From Flavobacteriaceae bacterium (GTDB lineage Bacteria > Bacteroidota > Bacteroidia > Flavobacteriales > Flavobacteriaceae), in contig JALZVC010000041.1 of assembly GCA_023301205.1 (NCBI GenBank), positions 1 through 5,530 on the forward strand: a stretch of DNA of 5,530 bases, given 5' to 3'. Position numbers and translations under genes: made by a program. How positions within the stretch are numbered: the stretch's first letter is position 1; each line of letters begins with the position of its first letter. Below are positions 1-5,419 of the stretch, one piece after another. The notes under the pieces were generated by a model, which worked only from the letters and a program-made list of their open reading frames with translations, ran no database searches and was not told the origin of the DNA.

Positions 1-395
1 TTATAACGACCGTCTTTAAAAATCGAATCTTTTACAGACTCAAAGCGTAATGTATCAATTATAGTTGTTTCTGTGTAATATCCACCAGTTTTGGCGTCAA
101 GACCATAGGCTCTATTCTTCTTTTGATCTGCATAAGAGGTGTCTCGTCTTGCGGTAATAGCATATTGTGCTGTATCAATGAAACGCACTAAGCTGTCATA
201 AGTTCCAGCAAAATCACCAATAATTTCTTGATGCGCTAGTTGAGCAGCTCTAATATCTTTTAAGTTATTAATTACTTTTTGATAGCGTGCTACCTTAGTA
301 TTATTAAATTCTTCTGGCTCGCTGATCGAAGTCCAAAGTTGGTACCCTAAAAATACGATTAGCACCCAAAGTACAATCTGAATAACAATTTTCAT
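1..395 (-). CDS. Uncharacterised membrane-anchored protein, N-terminal 131 residues (runs off left edge)
   Basis: The reading frame opens with ATG at 393-395 and stays open to the left edge, so the C-terminus is missing. Residues 3-20 form one hydrophobic helix (IVIQIVLWVLIVFLGYQL) after a single Lys, which suggests an uncleaved signal anchor with the rest outside the cytoplasm. The following part is charged and includes KDIRAAQLAHQEIIGDFAG and then DSLVRFIDTA (about residues 46-77), followed by a polar segment rich in Asp, Thr and Lys. From memory, Bacteroidota have conserved hypothetical proteins with this anchor plus a 'KDIR-AQ...G-F...DSL..FI' core; its function is unknown to me. The layout loosely recalls pseudopilins (one N-terminal helix, then a soluble domain), but no prepilin peptidase site precedes the helix. 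It is transcribed divergently from the helicase gene. I am confident it is a real gene and make no functional claim. Confidence 0.8.
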   Translation of the reverse strand, partial: MKIVIQIVLWVLIVFLGYQLWTSISEPEEFNNTKVARYQKVINNLKDIRAAQLAHQEIIGDFAGTYDSLVRFIDTAQYAITARRDTSYADQKKNRAYGLDAKTGGYYTETTIIDTLRFESVKDSIFKDGRY

Positions 396-438
396 TTGTG
401 GAATGTTTAATTTTGATAATTATAATTTATCGCTCTCG

Positions 439-446
439 CAAATCTA
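439..446 (-). promoter_or_regulatory. Bacteroidota -7 element (TAGATTTG) for the left-edge gene
   Basis: Read on the minus strand this is TAGATTTG, a full match to the TAnnTTTG consensus of the Bacteroidota primary sigma factor, 43 nt before the ATG at 395. No TTG is found at the usual -33 distance. Instead an A-rich run (minus strand, about 450-458) lies just upstream and may help as an UP-like element. Confidence 0.5.
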
Positions 447-491
447 CAATTTTTTTTTGTTCGTAAAAGGTTTAGCTCAAAAAAACATAGC

Positions 492-499
492 TATCTTTA
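492..499 (+). promoter_or_regulatory. Possible weak -7 element (TATCTTTA) for the helicase cluster
   Basis: TATCTTTA matches seven of eight positions' worth of pattern in TAnnTTTG, with the final G replaced by A. It lies 19 nt before the ATG at 519, which would give a very short leader. No -33 TTG is visible. It is the best plus-strand candidate in the divergent region, but weak. Confidence 0.3.
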
Positions 500-518
500 A
501 CCCTTCTATTTTTAACTT

Positions 519-1943
519 ATGAATGTTAGCTCGTTTTACAGCTTATTAAAATCTGACTTTCCTCACGAAACCACTTTAAAACAGGATATCGCACTCCAAC
601 TAATGGCAAAGTTTGCTGTTGAAGATGATAAAAAAGCGGCGTTTTTATTAAAAGGATATGCGGGTACAGGTAAAACGACACTTATTGGGACGCTTGTAAA
701 AAACCTATGGCATGCTCAACTTTCTCCAGTTTTAATGGCGCCAACGGGTAGGGCTGCAAAAGTGATATCAAACTATTCGGCAAAAGAAGCATTTACCATA
801 CATCGTAAAATTTACCAACCTAAGTCTAAAAGTGGAGGAGGAGTCACCTTTACACTCCAGAAAAATAAACACCGAAATACTATATTTATCGTTGATGAAG
901 CTTCTATGATACCAGATATAAATCAAGATGGAAAACTCTTTGAAAATGGTTCCCTTCTCGATGATCTTGTACAATATGTCTATGGTGGTCACAATTGTAA
1001 ACTATTATTAATAGGAGATACTGCGCAGCTTCCACCCATAAAATTAGATGTTAGTCCAGCACTTGAAGTCCAAACTTTAGAAGGGCGCTATCAATTAAAT
1101 GTACAACAAGTAGAACTAGATGAAGTACTACGGCAAAAAGCAGACAGTGGCATTTTATTTAATGCAACAGCGATTAGAGAATGTCTAGATGATGGCGTTT
1201 TTGAAAGATTTAAATTTGATATCTCCCAATCTACAGATGTATTACGCCCAGTTGATGGTATGGAGGTAATGGACGCTATTAGTAATGCGTATAACGAGAA
1301 TAATGATGACGATGCGGTTTTTATTGTACGAAGCAACAAGCGCGCTAATCTCTATAATCAAAACATACGAACACGTGTATTGTATCAAGAGCAGGAACTT
1401 GCTGCGGGAGATCGTTTGATGGTGGTGAAGAATAATTATTTTTGGGTTTCCTCAGAAAGTCCGGCAGGTTTTATTGCCAATGGGGATATTATTGAAGTTT
1501 TAGAGATTTTCAGATTTGTAGATTTATACGGTTTTCGTTTTGCCGAAGTAAAGGTACAGATGGCAGATTACCCTAGAATGAAAGCTTTTGAAACGGTACT
1601 GCTATTAGATACTATTTCTGCAGAGACCCCTTCGTTATCCTATGAAGATTCAAATAAATTATATCAAGAAGTTTCAAAGGATTATGCAGATGAAAAATCA
1701 AAATATAAAAAGTTTCAAGCCATAAAAAAGAACCGTTATTTTAATGGTTTACAGGTAAAATTCTCTTATGCTATTACTTGTCATAAATCGCAAGGTGGGC
1801 AGTGGAATACTGTATTTGTAGAACAGCCTTATTTACCGGGGGGGATTGATAAAGATTACCTGCGGTGGCTTTATACAGCAGTAACCAGAGCAAAAGATAA
1901 GCTATACCTTATTGGTTTTAAGGATGATTTTTTTGTAAATTAG
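519..1943 (+). CDS. Stand-alone RecD/Pif1-like superfamily 1B DNA helicase (ATP-dependent)
   Basis: This 474-residue protein carries the helicase motifs in order: Walker A GYAGTGKTT (46-54), motif Ia MAPTGRAAKV (73-82), Walker B IVDEASM (124-130), motif III IGDTAQLPPI (165-174), motif IV around VFIVRSNKRANLYNQ (267-281), motif V YAITCHKSQGGQW (417-429) and motif VI YTAVTRAKDKLYLIG (452-466). The last two form the UvrD_C_2-type C-terminal part. This signature is that of RecD-like SF1B enzymes, which as a family move 5'-3' on single-stranded DNA. It lacks the long N-terminal region of RecD2, and no recB or recC is present here, so assignment as exonuclease V subunit is not supported. A charged, lysine-rich stretch (about 375-407) lies between motifs IV and V. 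The ATG at 519 is the first in frame, with no Shine-Dalgarno. It heads a same-strand cluster, and the next gene starts 6 nt after its stop. Role in repair or recombination is inferred from family. Confidence 0.93.
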   Translation: MNVSSFYSLLKSDFPHETTLKQDIALQLMAKFAVEDDKKAAFLLKGYAGTGKTTLIGTLVKNLWHAQLSPVLMAPTGRAAKVISNYSAKEAFTIHRKIYQPKSKSGGGVTFTLQKNKHRNTIFIVDEASMIPDINQDGKLFENGSLLDDLVQYVYGGHNCKLLLIGDTAQLPPIKLDVSPALEVQTLEGRYQLNVQQVELDEVLRQKADSGILFNATAIRECLDDGVFERFKFDISQSTDVLRPVDGMEVMDAISNAYNENNDDDAVFIVRSNKRANLYNQNIRTRVLYQEQELAAGDRLMVVKNNYFWVSSESPAGFIANGDIIEVLEIFRFVDLYGFRFAEVKVQMADYPRMKAFETVLLLDTISAETPSLSYEDSNKLYQEVSKDYADEKSKYKKFQAIKKNRYFNGLQVKFSYAITCHKSQGGQWNTVFVEQPYLPGGIDKDYLRWLYTAVTRAKDKLYLIGFKDDFFVN

Positions 1944-1949
1944 TCACAG

Positions 1950-2525
1950 ATGGAAACAGTACAAATTATAGCAGGAATTTCCCTAGGTGTAGGTCTAGCT
2001 GCAGCAGTGGGTTTTAGAGTCTTTCTGCCTTTACTATTTTTAAGCCTTGCTGGTTTTTATGACGTTATTCCCTTGAGTGAAAGTTGGGGATGGGTAGGAA
2101 GTATTACGGCTATTATTGTGCTCGGTATCGCTACCGTTATCGAAATTGCAGGATACTATATTCCTTGGGTAGACAACGCATTAGATACTATTGCGGTGCC
2201 GTTGGCTACTATTGCCGGTACTATGGCAGTGGCTGCAACGGTGGGTGATTTAGACCCTGTAATAACTTGGGCGCTTGCCATAATTGCTGGCGGTGGTACG
2301 GCCGCCGCCATATCTGGTACAAGTTCTGCAGTACGATTAGCTTCTTCTGCTACAACTGGTGGGATTGCAAATCCTGTGGTTTCTACTGTTGAGACGGCGA
2401 CAGCTTCCGTATTTTCTGTATTGGCTATTTTTATTCCAATTCTAGCAGGTGTGCTGGTTGTGTTGCTATTCTTCTTTGTATTTCGTTATTATAAAAAGAG
2501 ACGAAGTAAGACGGCAATCGAATAA
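1950..2525 (+). CDS. DUF4126 family integral membrane protein
   Basis: The 191-residue product is almost entirely hydrophobic. Likely membrane segments are about residues 8-36, 49-69, 79-98, 103-123 and 153-178, and it ends in a basic tail (YYKKRRSK) expected to face the cytoplasm. Recognisable family features are GFRVFLPLL near residues 21-29, YYIPWVDNALDT (69-80) and a glycine/alanine/serine-rich stretch GGGTAAAISGTSSAVR (114-129) followed by a second small-residue stretch. I recognise this as a DUF4126 protein; no biochemical role is established to my knowledge. The Gly/Ala/Ser-rich helices suggest tight helix packing or a channel or transporter, which is inference only. It starts 6 nt after the helicase stop, so co-transcription is likely, and kdsB follows after 44 nt. 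Length is typical for a complete protein. Confidence 0.88.
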   Translation: METVQIIAGISLGVGLAAAVGFRVFLPLLFLSLAGFYDVIPLSESWGWVGSITAIIVLGIATVIEIAGYYIPWVDNALDTIAVPLATIAGTMAVAATVGDLDPVITWALAIIAGGGTAAAISGTSSAVRLASSATTGGIANPVVSTVETATASVFSVLAIFIPILAGVLVVLLFFFVFRYYKKRRSKTAIE

Positions 2526-2532
2526 ATCCCTT

Positions 2533-2540
2533 TATTTTTG
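2533..2540 (+). promoter_or_regulatory. Bacteroidota -7 element (TATTTTTG) before kdsB
   Basis: TATTTTTG fully matches TAnnTTTG and lies in the 44-nt gap between DUF4126 and kdsB, 29 nt before the kdsB ATG. No TTG sits at the -33 distance. It suggests that kdsB and the acyltransferase may have their own transcript in addition to read-through from the helicase end. A match in AT-rich DNA could be chance. Confidence 0.45.
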
Positions 2541-2569
2541 TGCCGAACTTGAATATTTAAAATTTCCGA

Positions 2570-3310
2570 ATGAAAATTATTGCGATGATCCCTGCACGTT
2601 ATCAGGCTACCCGTTTTCCGGCAAAGTTGATGCAACCTTTGGGCGACAAAACAGTAATTTTAACTACCTACGAGGCCACAGTTGCAACAGGATTATTTAA
2701 TGAAGTTTATGTTGTCACAGATAGTGAAATAATAGCTTCGGAAATTACAAACAACGGCGGTAATGCTATTATGAGTAAAACTGCCCATGAGTGCGGGAGT
2801 GACCGTATTGCCGAAGCAGTTGTGAATATAGATTGTGATATTATACTTAATGTGCAGGGGGATGAACCTTTTACCAATAGAAAAAGTCTAGAAAATTTAT
2901 TGGCAGTTTTTAAAGGTGGCGATGCCGAAAAAATTGATTTAGCCTCCATTAGAACACTTATTAAAAATGCAGAAGATATTGAGAACCCTAATTGCGTAAA
3001 AGTAGTGACAGGTGAGGATGGTTTTGCCAAGTATTTTTCCAGATCACCCATTCCTTATAACAGGACAGCGGATGCCAGTGTTACTTATTTTAAACACGTA
3101 GGTATTTATGCCTTTAGAAAACAAGCAATATTAGATTTTACAAAACTGGGCCTATCCCCACTAGAAGCTGCAGAAAAGATAGAGTGTTTACGTTTTTTAG
3201 AAAATGGTCGTCAAATAAAAATGGTGTTGTCAAACGAAACAACGTTTGGTATTGATACTCCACAAGATTTGGTTAAGGCAAATGACTATCTTAAAAATAA
3301 TGCTATTTAA
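2570..3310 (+). CDS. kdsB: 3-deoxy-manno-octulosonate cytidylyltransferase (CMP-KDO synthetase)
   Basis: KdsB joins KDO to CTP, giving CMP-KDO and pyrophosphate in the cytoplasm; CMP-KDO is the donor for the lipopolysaccharide inner core. The 246-residue length matches the family (about 250). Visible signatures are the nucleotide-binding IPARYQATRFPAKL (7-20), HECGSDRIAEA (73-83), NVQGDEP (94-100) with the metal-binding Asp98, YFSRSPIPYN (155-164), HVGIYAFRK (176-184), SPLEAAEKIECLRFLENG (196-213) and GIDTPQDL (227-234) with the second metal-site Asp229. HEC-GSDR replaces the more usual HxSGTDR, a conservative variation. The ATG at 2570 gives the expected MKIIAMIPAR start. The gene overlaps the next one by one base (TAATG), implying translational coupling, and a -7 element lies just upstream. 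No catalytic residue appears to be missing. Confidence 0.96.
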   Translation: MKIIAMIPARYQATRFPAKLMQPLGDKTVILTTYEATVATGLFNEVYVVTDSEIIASEITNNGGNAIMSKTAHECGSDRIAEAVVNIDCDIILNVQGDEPFTNRKSLENLLAVFKGGDAEKIDLASIRTLIKNAEDIENPNCVKVVTGEDGFAKYFSRSPIPYNRTADASVTYFKHVGIYAFRKQAILDFTKLGLSPLEAAEKIECLRFLENGRQIKMVLSNETTFGIDTPQDLVKANDYLKNNAI

Positions 3311-3846
3311 TGGGTTTGACCAAGTTTTTTTATACGAACATTTTAGGTTGGAAAATTGAAGGTGATTTTGATCGCTCTATCAAAAAATCTGTGTTAATAT
3401 GTGCGCCACATACCAGCTACGTTGATTTTATTGTTTCTGTACTCGCAAGGCGTATTCTTAAAATAGAAATTAATTTTGTAGGTAAAAAAGAACTGTTTTC
3501 TTGGCCTATAGGGTGGTATTTTAGATGGATGGGTGGTGCTCCATTAAATCGCAGTAAATCTGAAAATAAGGTGGAAGCCATTGCGACGGTAATAAAATCT
3601 AAACAAGAATTTAGACTGGCCATAGCCCCTGAGGGTACAAGAAAAAAAGTAGAAAGTTGGAAATCTGGCTATTACTACATTGCATTATCTGCGGGAGTCC
3701 CAATAATCGCTATTGTTTTTGATTATCCAACTAAAATCTTGCGTATTAGTGAGGCGTTTTACCCTACAGGAGATATTACTATTGACGAGCCTAAGCTCAA
3801 GCTATTTTATAAAAATATCGTAGGCAAAATTCCAGAATGGTCATAA
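3310..3846 (+). CDS. Small PlsC-type (lysophospholipid/1-acylglycerol-phosphate) acyltransferase
   Basis: The 178-residue protein has the four blocks of the glycerolipid acyltransferase family: catalytic H-x4-D at His34 to Asp39 (PHTSYVDF), substrate-binding GGAPLNR (75-81), PEGTR (107-111) and GVPII (129-133). The family moves an acyl chain from a thioester donor to a hydroxyl of a lysolipid at the inner membrane. It is shorter than E. coli PlsC (about 245 residues) and has no clear membrane helix; the N-terminus (about 1-12) is only moderately hydrophobic. Short stand-alone members are common in Bacteroidota, so this is probably not a truncation. Its ATG shares a base with the kdsB stop, so the two are likely made together. 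The exact acceptor (lysophosphatidate, an ornithine-type lipid, or a lipid A related acceptor) cannot be told from sequence. A hairpin terminator begins within 3 nt of its stop. Confidence 0.88.
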   Translation: MGLTKFFYTNILGWKIEGDFDRSIKKSVLICAPHTSYVDFIVSVLARRILKIEINFVGKKELFSWPIGWYFRWMGGAPLNRSKSENKVEAIATVIKSKQEFRLAIAPEGTRKKVESWKSGYYYIALSAGVPIIAIVFDYPTKILRISEAFYPTGDITIDEPKLKLFYKNIVGKIPEWS

Positions 3847-3848
3847 AA

Positions 3849-3889
3849 AAAGACCACTTGATTTAATAAGTGGCCTTTGTTTTTATTTA
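3849..3889. terminator. Bidirectional intrinsic terminator between the acyltransferase and yebC
   Basis: Arms 3849-3859 and 3868-3878 pair over 11 positions around an 8-nt loop. The core CCACTT/AAGTGG is perfect. One position is A-C in the plus-strand RNA but G-U in the minus-strand RNA, so the hairpin is fully paired only for yebC transcripts. A T-rich tract follows on the plus side (GTTTTTATTT, 3879-3888) and a seven-T run follows on the minus side (complement of 3845-3851). Both converging genes end beside it. Confidence 0.85.
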
Positions 3890-3903
3890 TAAAAAAAAAG
3901 TAA

Positions 3904-4650
3904 TTACTCAGCGCTTTCTTCCATCGTGTGATACACGTTTTGCACGTCATCATCTTCTTCTAGTTTTTCTAGCAGTTTCTCAACATCTTCTGCTTGCTCA
4001 GCAGTAATCTTTTTAGTCACTTGCGGGATACGCTCAAATCCAGAAGATAAAATCTCGACGTTATTTTCTTCAAGATAGGTTTGTATAGATCCAAAACTTT
4101 CAAAAGGAGCGTAAATCATTATGCCATCTACTCCTTCCTCTTCACTTTCATCTGCCTTGTCTTCAAAAATTTCTTCTACACCGTGATCTATTAATTCTAG
4201 TTCTAATTCTTCAAGATCAATCCCTTCTGCCTTTACTCTAAAGTTACAAGTATGGTCAAACATAAAAACAACAGACCCAGAAGTTCCTAGACTACTGTCC
4301 GTCTTATTAAAATAAGAACGCACATTTGCAACGGTACGGTTATTATTATCTGTTGCTGTTTCTATTAATACTGCAATGCCATGTTGAGCATAGCCTTCAA
4401 ATAGCACTTCTTTATAATCACCTAAGCTTTTATCACTGGCTTTTTTAATAGCACGCTCTACATTGTCTTTAGGCATATTTACAGACTTTGCATTCTGTAT
4501 TACCGCACGCAATCGCGAGTTTGAGTCTGGATCTGGCCCTCCTTCTTTAACGGCCATCACAATGTCTTTACCTATGCGTGTAAAAGCCTTAGACATCGCA
4601 GACCACCTTTTCATTTTTCTTGCTTTCCTAAATTCAAAAGCTCTTCCCAT
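3904..4650 (-). CDS. yebC: YebC/PmpR/TACO1 family protein (translation factor or transcriptional regulator)
   Basis: The 248-residue product has the family's full three-domain length. Conserved blocks are NMPKDNVERAIKK (58-70), FEGYAQHGIAVLIE...TDNNNRT (84-106) and LGTSGSVVFMFD (121-132), with an acidic C-terminal end containing EEDDDVQNVYH (231-241). The N-terminus, MGRAFEFRKARKMKRW, is a Bacteroidota variant in place of the common MAGHSKW start and supports the ATG at 4648-4650. Family members were long annotated as DNA-binding regulators; bacterial and mitochondrial relatives have more recently been reported to help ribosomes through proline-rich stretches, so either name may apply. It is a single-gene unit on the minus strand with its own promoter (4716-4746), a leader hairpin (4674-4691) and a shared terminator (3849-3889). 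No start-proximal Shine-Dalgarno is seen; the leader just before the ATG is A/T only. Confidence 0.95.
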   Translation of the reverse strand: MGRAFEFRKARKMKRWSAMSKAFTRIGKDIVMAVKEGGPDPDSNSRLRAVIQNAKSVNMPKDNVERAIKKASDKSLGDYKEVLFEGYAQHGIAVLIETATDNNNRTVANVRSYFNKTDSSLGTSGSVVFMFDHTCNFRVKAEGIDLEELELELIDHGVEEIFEDKADESEEEGVDGIMIYAPFESFGSIQTYLEENNVEILSSGFERIPQVTKKITAEQAEDVEKLLEKLEEDDDVQNVYHTMEESAE

Positions 4651-4673
4651 AAAAAATTTATTTTAAAATTTTA

Positions 4674-4691
4674 TTCCCGCGTAGTCGGGAA
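4674..4691. repeat. GC-rich palindromic hairpin in the yebC leader
   Basis: TTCCCG at 4674-4679 pairs perfectly with CGGGAA at 4686-4691 around a 6-nt loop. It stands out as GC-rich within very AT-rich flanks, lies between the yebC promoter and start (its near edge is 23 nt from the ATG) and so should be transcribed. It has no T-tract on the minus side and is not a terminator. The ATTCCCGC...CGGGAA shape resembles dispersed dRS3-like palindromic repeats. Confidence 0.55.
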
Positions 4692-4715
4692 ACTCACTAT
4701 TTATTAATCTAGTTT

Positions 4716-4746
4716 CAAATATAAGCGTACTGTGGTTTAGTTCAAA
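4716..4746 (-). promoter_or_regulatory. Bacteroidota-type promoter of yebC (TTTG - 19 nt - TATATTTG)
   Basis: On the minus strand TTTG (4743-4746) is followed after 19 nt by TATATTTG (4716-4723). This matches the Bacteroidota -33 TTG and -7 TAnnTTTG elements with normal spacing. Transcription would start about 60 nt before the yebC ATG. It is the best promoter match in the window. Confidence 0.7.
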
Positions 4747-4827
4747 GTTTAATGTTTCATTAGTTTATAAAATTTGTACTGTATTTTAAGAAACAAGAAG
4801 CTGAAAATTACTAAAAGGCCACACAGA

Positions 4828-4843
4828 CCTGACTGCCTGCCTG
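4828..4843. repeat. Short degenerate tetranucleotide array (CCTG-like)
   Basis: Four consecutive tetramers read CCTG, ACTG, CCTG, CCTG on the plus strand, with one substitution. It lies just past the dehydratase end in non-coding sequence, near the hexamer array at 4877-4906. Confidence 0.45.
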
Positions 4844-4876
4844 AAGGGGACACAGAGAATAGTTGCTTAATACTCT

Positions 4877-4906
4877 CTGAATACTGCCACTGCGACTGAA
4901 TACTAA
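4877..4906. repeat. Degenerate hexanucleotide array (ACTGNN)
   Basis: Reading on the plus strand in steps of six from 4883 gives ACTGCC, ACTGCG, ACTGAA, TACTAA, preceded by CTGAAT. The nonamer CTGAATACT occurs twice, at 4877-4885 and 4896-4904. It ends 2 nt outside the dehydratase stop codon, in what would be its 3' untranslated region. Confidence 0.5.
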
Positions 4907-4908
4907 TT

Positions 4909-5190
4909 TCACCCTATAAGCTCATCAATAACACTTGCAAACTCAAAATCATTGTCTGTTACGCCGCCGGCATCGTGAGTGGACAAGGTAATTTCTAATT
5001 TATTATAAACATTAGTCCATTCTGGATGATGGTTTAGTCGTTCTGCCTCAAAGGCAATTCGGGTCATTACAGTAAAGGCTTCTTTAAAGTTTTCTAACTC
5101 AAAAGCGGTGTGTATGGCCCCATCGGCATATTCCCAACCTTCCATTTCTTCTAGGCGTTCGTTTATTTGTTCTTCGGTAAGTTTTTTCAT
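4909..5190 (-). CDS. phhB: 4a-hydroxytetrahydrobiopterin (pterin-4a-carbinolamine) dehydratase
   Basis: This cytoplasmic enzyme removes water from 4a-hydroxytetrahydropterin to give quinonoid dihydropterin, recycling the cofactor used by aromatic amino acid hydroxylases. The 93-residue length is typical of the family. The catalytic pair is seen in NHHPEW (53-58; His54, His55), and the third histidine in STHDAGG at His72. The 17-residue spacing from His55 to His72 matches that of the family's active-site histidines. The C-terminal GGVTDNDFEFA (75-85) fits the usual 'G-T..D..FA' ending. The ATG at 5188-5190 gives the canonical MKKLTEEQ-type start. Whether a phenylalanine hydroxylase partner exists lies outside this window; in some bacteria the protein occurs without one. 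No TAnnTTTG promoter is visible within 340 nt upstream, and a period-7 array reaches to 2 nt from the start. The symbol phhB is by family; no regulatory (DCoH) role is implied. Confidence 0.95.
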   Translation of the reverse strand: MKKLTEEQINERLEEMEGWEYADGAIHTAFELENFKEAFTVMTRIAFEAERLNHHPEWTNVYNKLEITLSTHDAGGVTDNDFEFASVIDELIG

Positions 5191-5192
5191 AT

Positions 5193-5241
5193 TTACTAGT
5201 TTTTAGTCGTTGGTCTTTAGCTATGTGCTTTGTGTCATTAG
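5193..5241. repeat. Degenerate period-7 tandem array abutting the dehydratase start
   Basis: Plus-strand heptamers in register are TTACTAG, TTTTTAG, TCGTTGG, TCTTTAG, CTATGTG, CTTTGTG, TCATTAG: seven units in 49 bases. All seven end in G, and position 3 to 6 tends to TTTA. Read in the gene direction the units look like CTAAAGA/CTAAAAA. It ends 2 nt before the ATG at 5190, so the dehydratase leader is made of it. Confidence 0.6.
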
Positions 5242-5397
5242 TTTTTAAGTTCTTATTCCATAGGCCATGTTCTTTTTAGTAGGTAGCTGTTAGGACGTGG
5301 CTGCTCCACTTGTAATAGGTGGTCTAAATAGTTGCAAATCCTATGTATCCATATTCTTTTTCTTACTTCTTACAATTATAAAATAATAATTTTAGTT

Positions 5398-5419
5398 CCT
5401 TCACTTTTTTAGGGGAAGG
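5398..5419. repeat. Imperfect hairpin CCTTC...GAAGG
   Basis: CCTTC (5398-5402) pairs with GAAGG (5415-5419), with one mismatch and one more C-G pair further in, and a T-rich loop. No T-tract follows on either strand. Possibly part of a longer intergenic element with the hairpin at 5461-5486. Confidence 0.35.

Larger units (their letters stand above)
4651..4908. other. Spacer between the dehydratase and yebC
   Basis: This 258-base spacer holds the yebC leader hairpin and promoter at its left, then unremarkable AT-rich sequence to about 4810, then a more GC-rich part (4815-4906) built of short degenerate repeats. No open frame of note and no clear terminator for the dehydratase transcript is visible, so read-through into yebC cannot be excluded. 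Confidence 0.6.

Noticed and set aside
768..1339. Minus-strand open frames at 768-992 and 1091-1339
   Set aside because: They lie wholly inside the helicase gene, have no recognisable motif and look like antisense shadows of a strongly supported coding frame.
2449..2700. Plus-strand frame spanning the DUF4126 end and the kdsB start
   Set aside because: Its product overlaps two well-supported genes in another frame and has a low-complexity, Cys/Tyr-rich composition without family features.
2707..3623. Minus-strand frames inside kdsB (2707-3051) and the acyltransferase (3417-3623)
   Set aside because: They are antisense to genes with intact catalytic motifs and have no motif of their own.
4463..4666. 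Plus-strand 67-codon frame opposite the yebC N-terminus
   Set aside because: It is antisense to the conserved N-terminal domain of yebC and shows no protein-like features.
5297..5309. Small hairpin GTGG-CTGCT-CCAC, considered as part of a riboswitch before the dehydratase
   Set aside because: Only a 4-bp stem; no conserved riboswitch core could be recognised around it.
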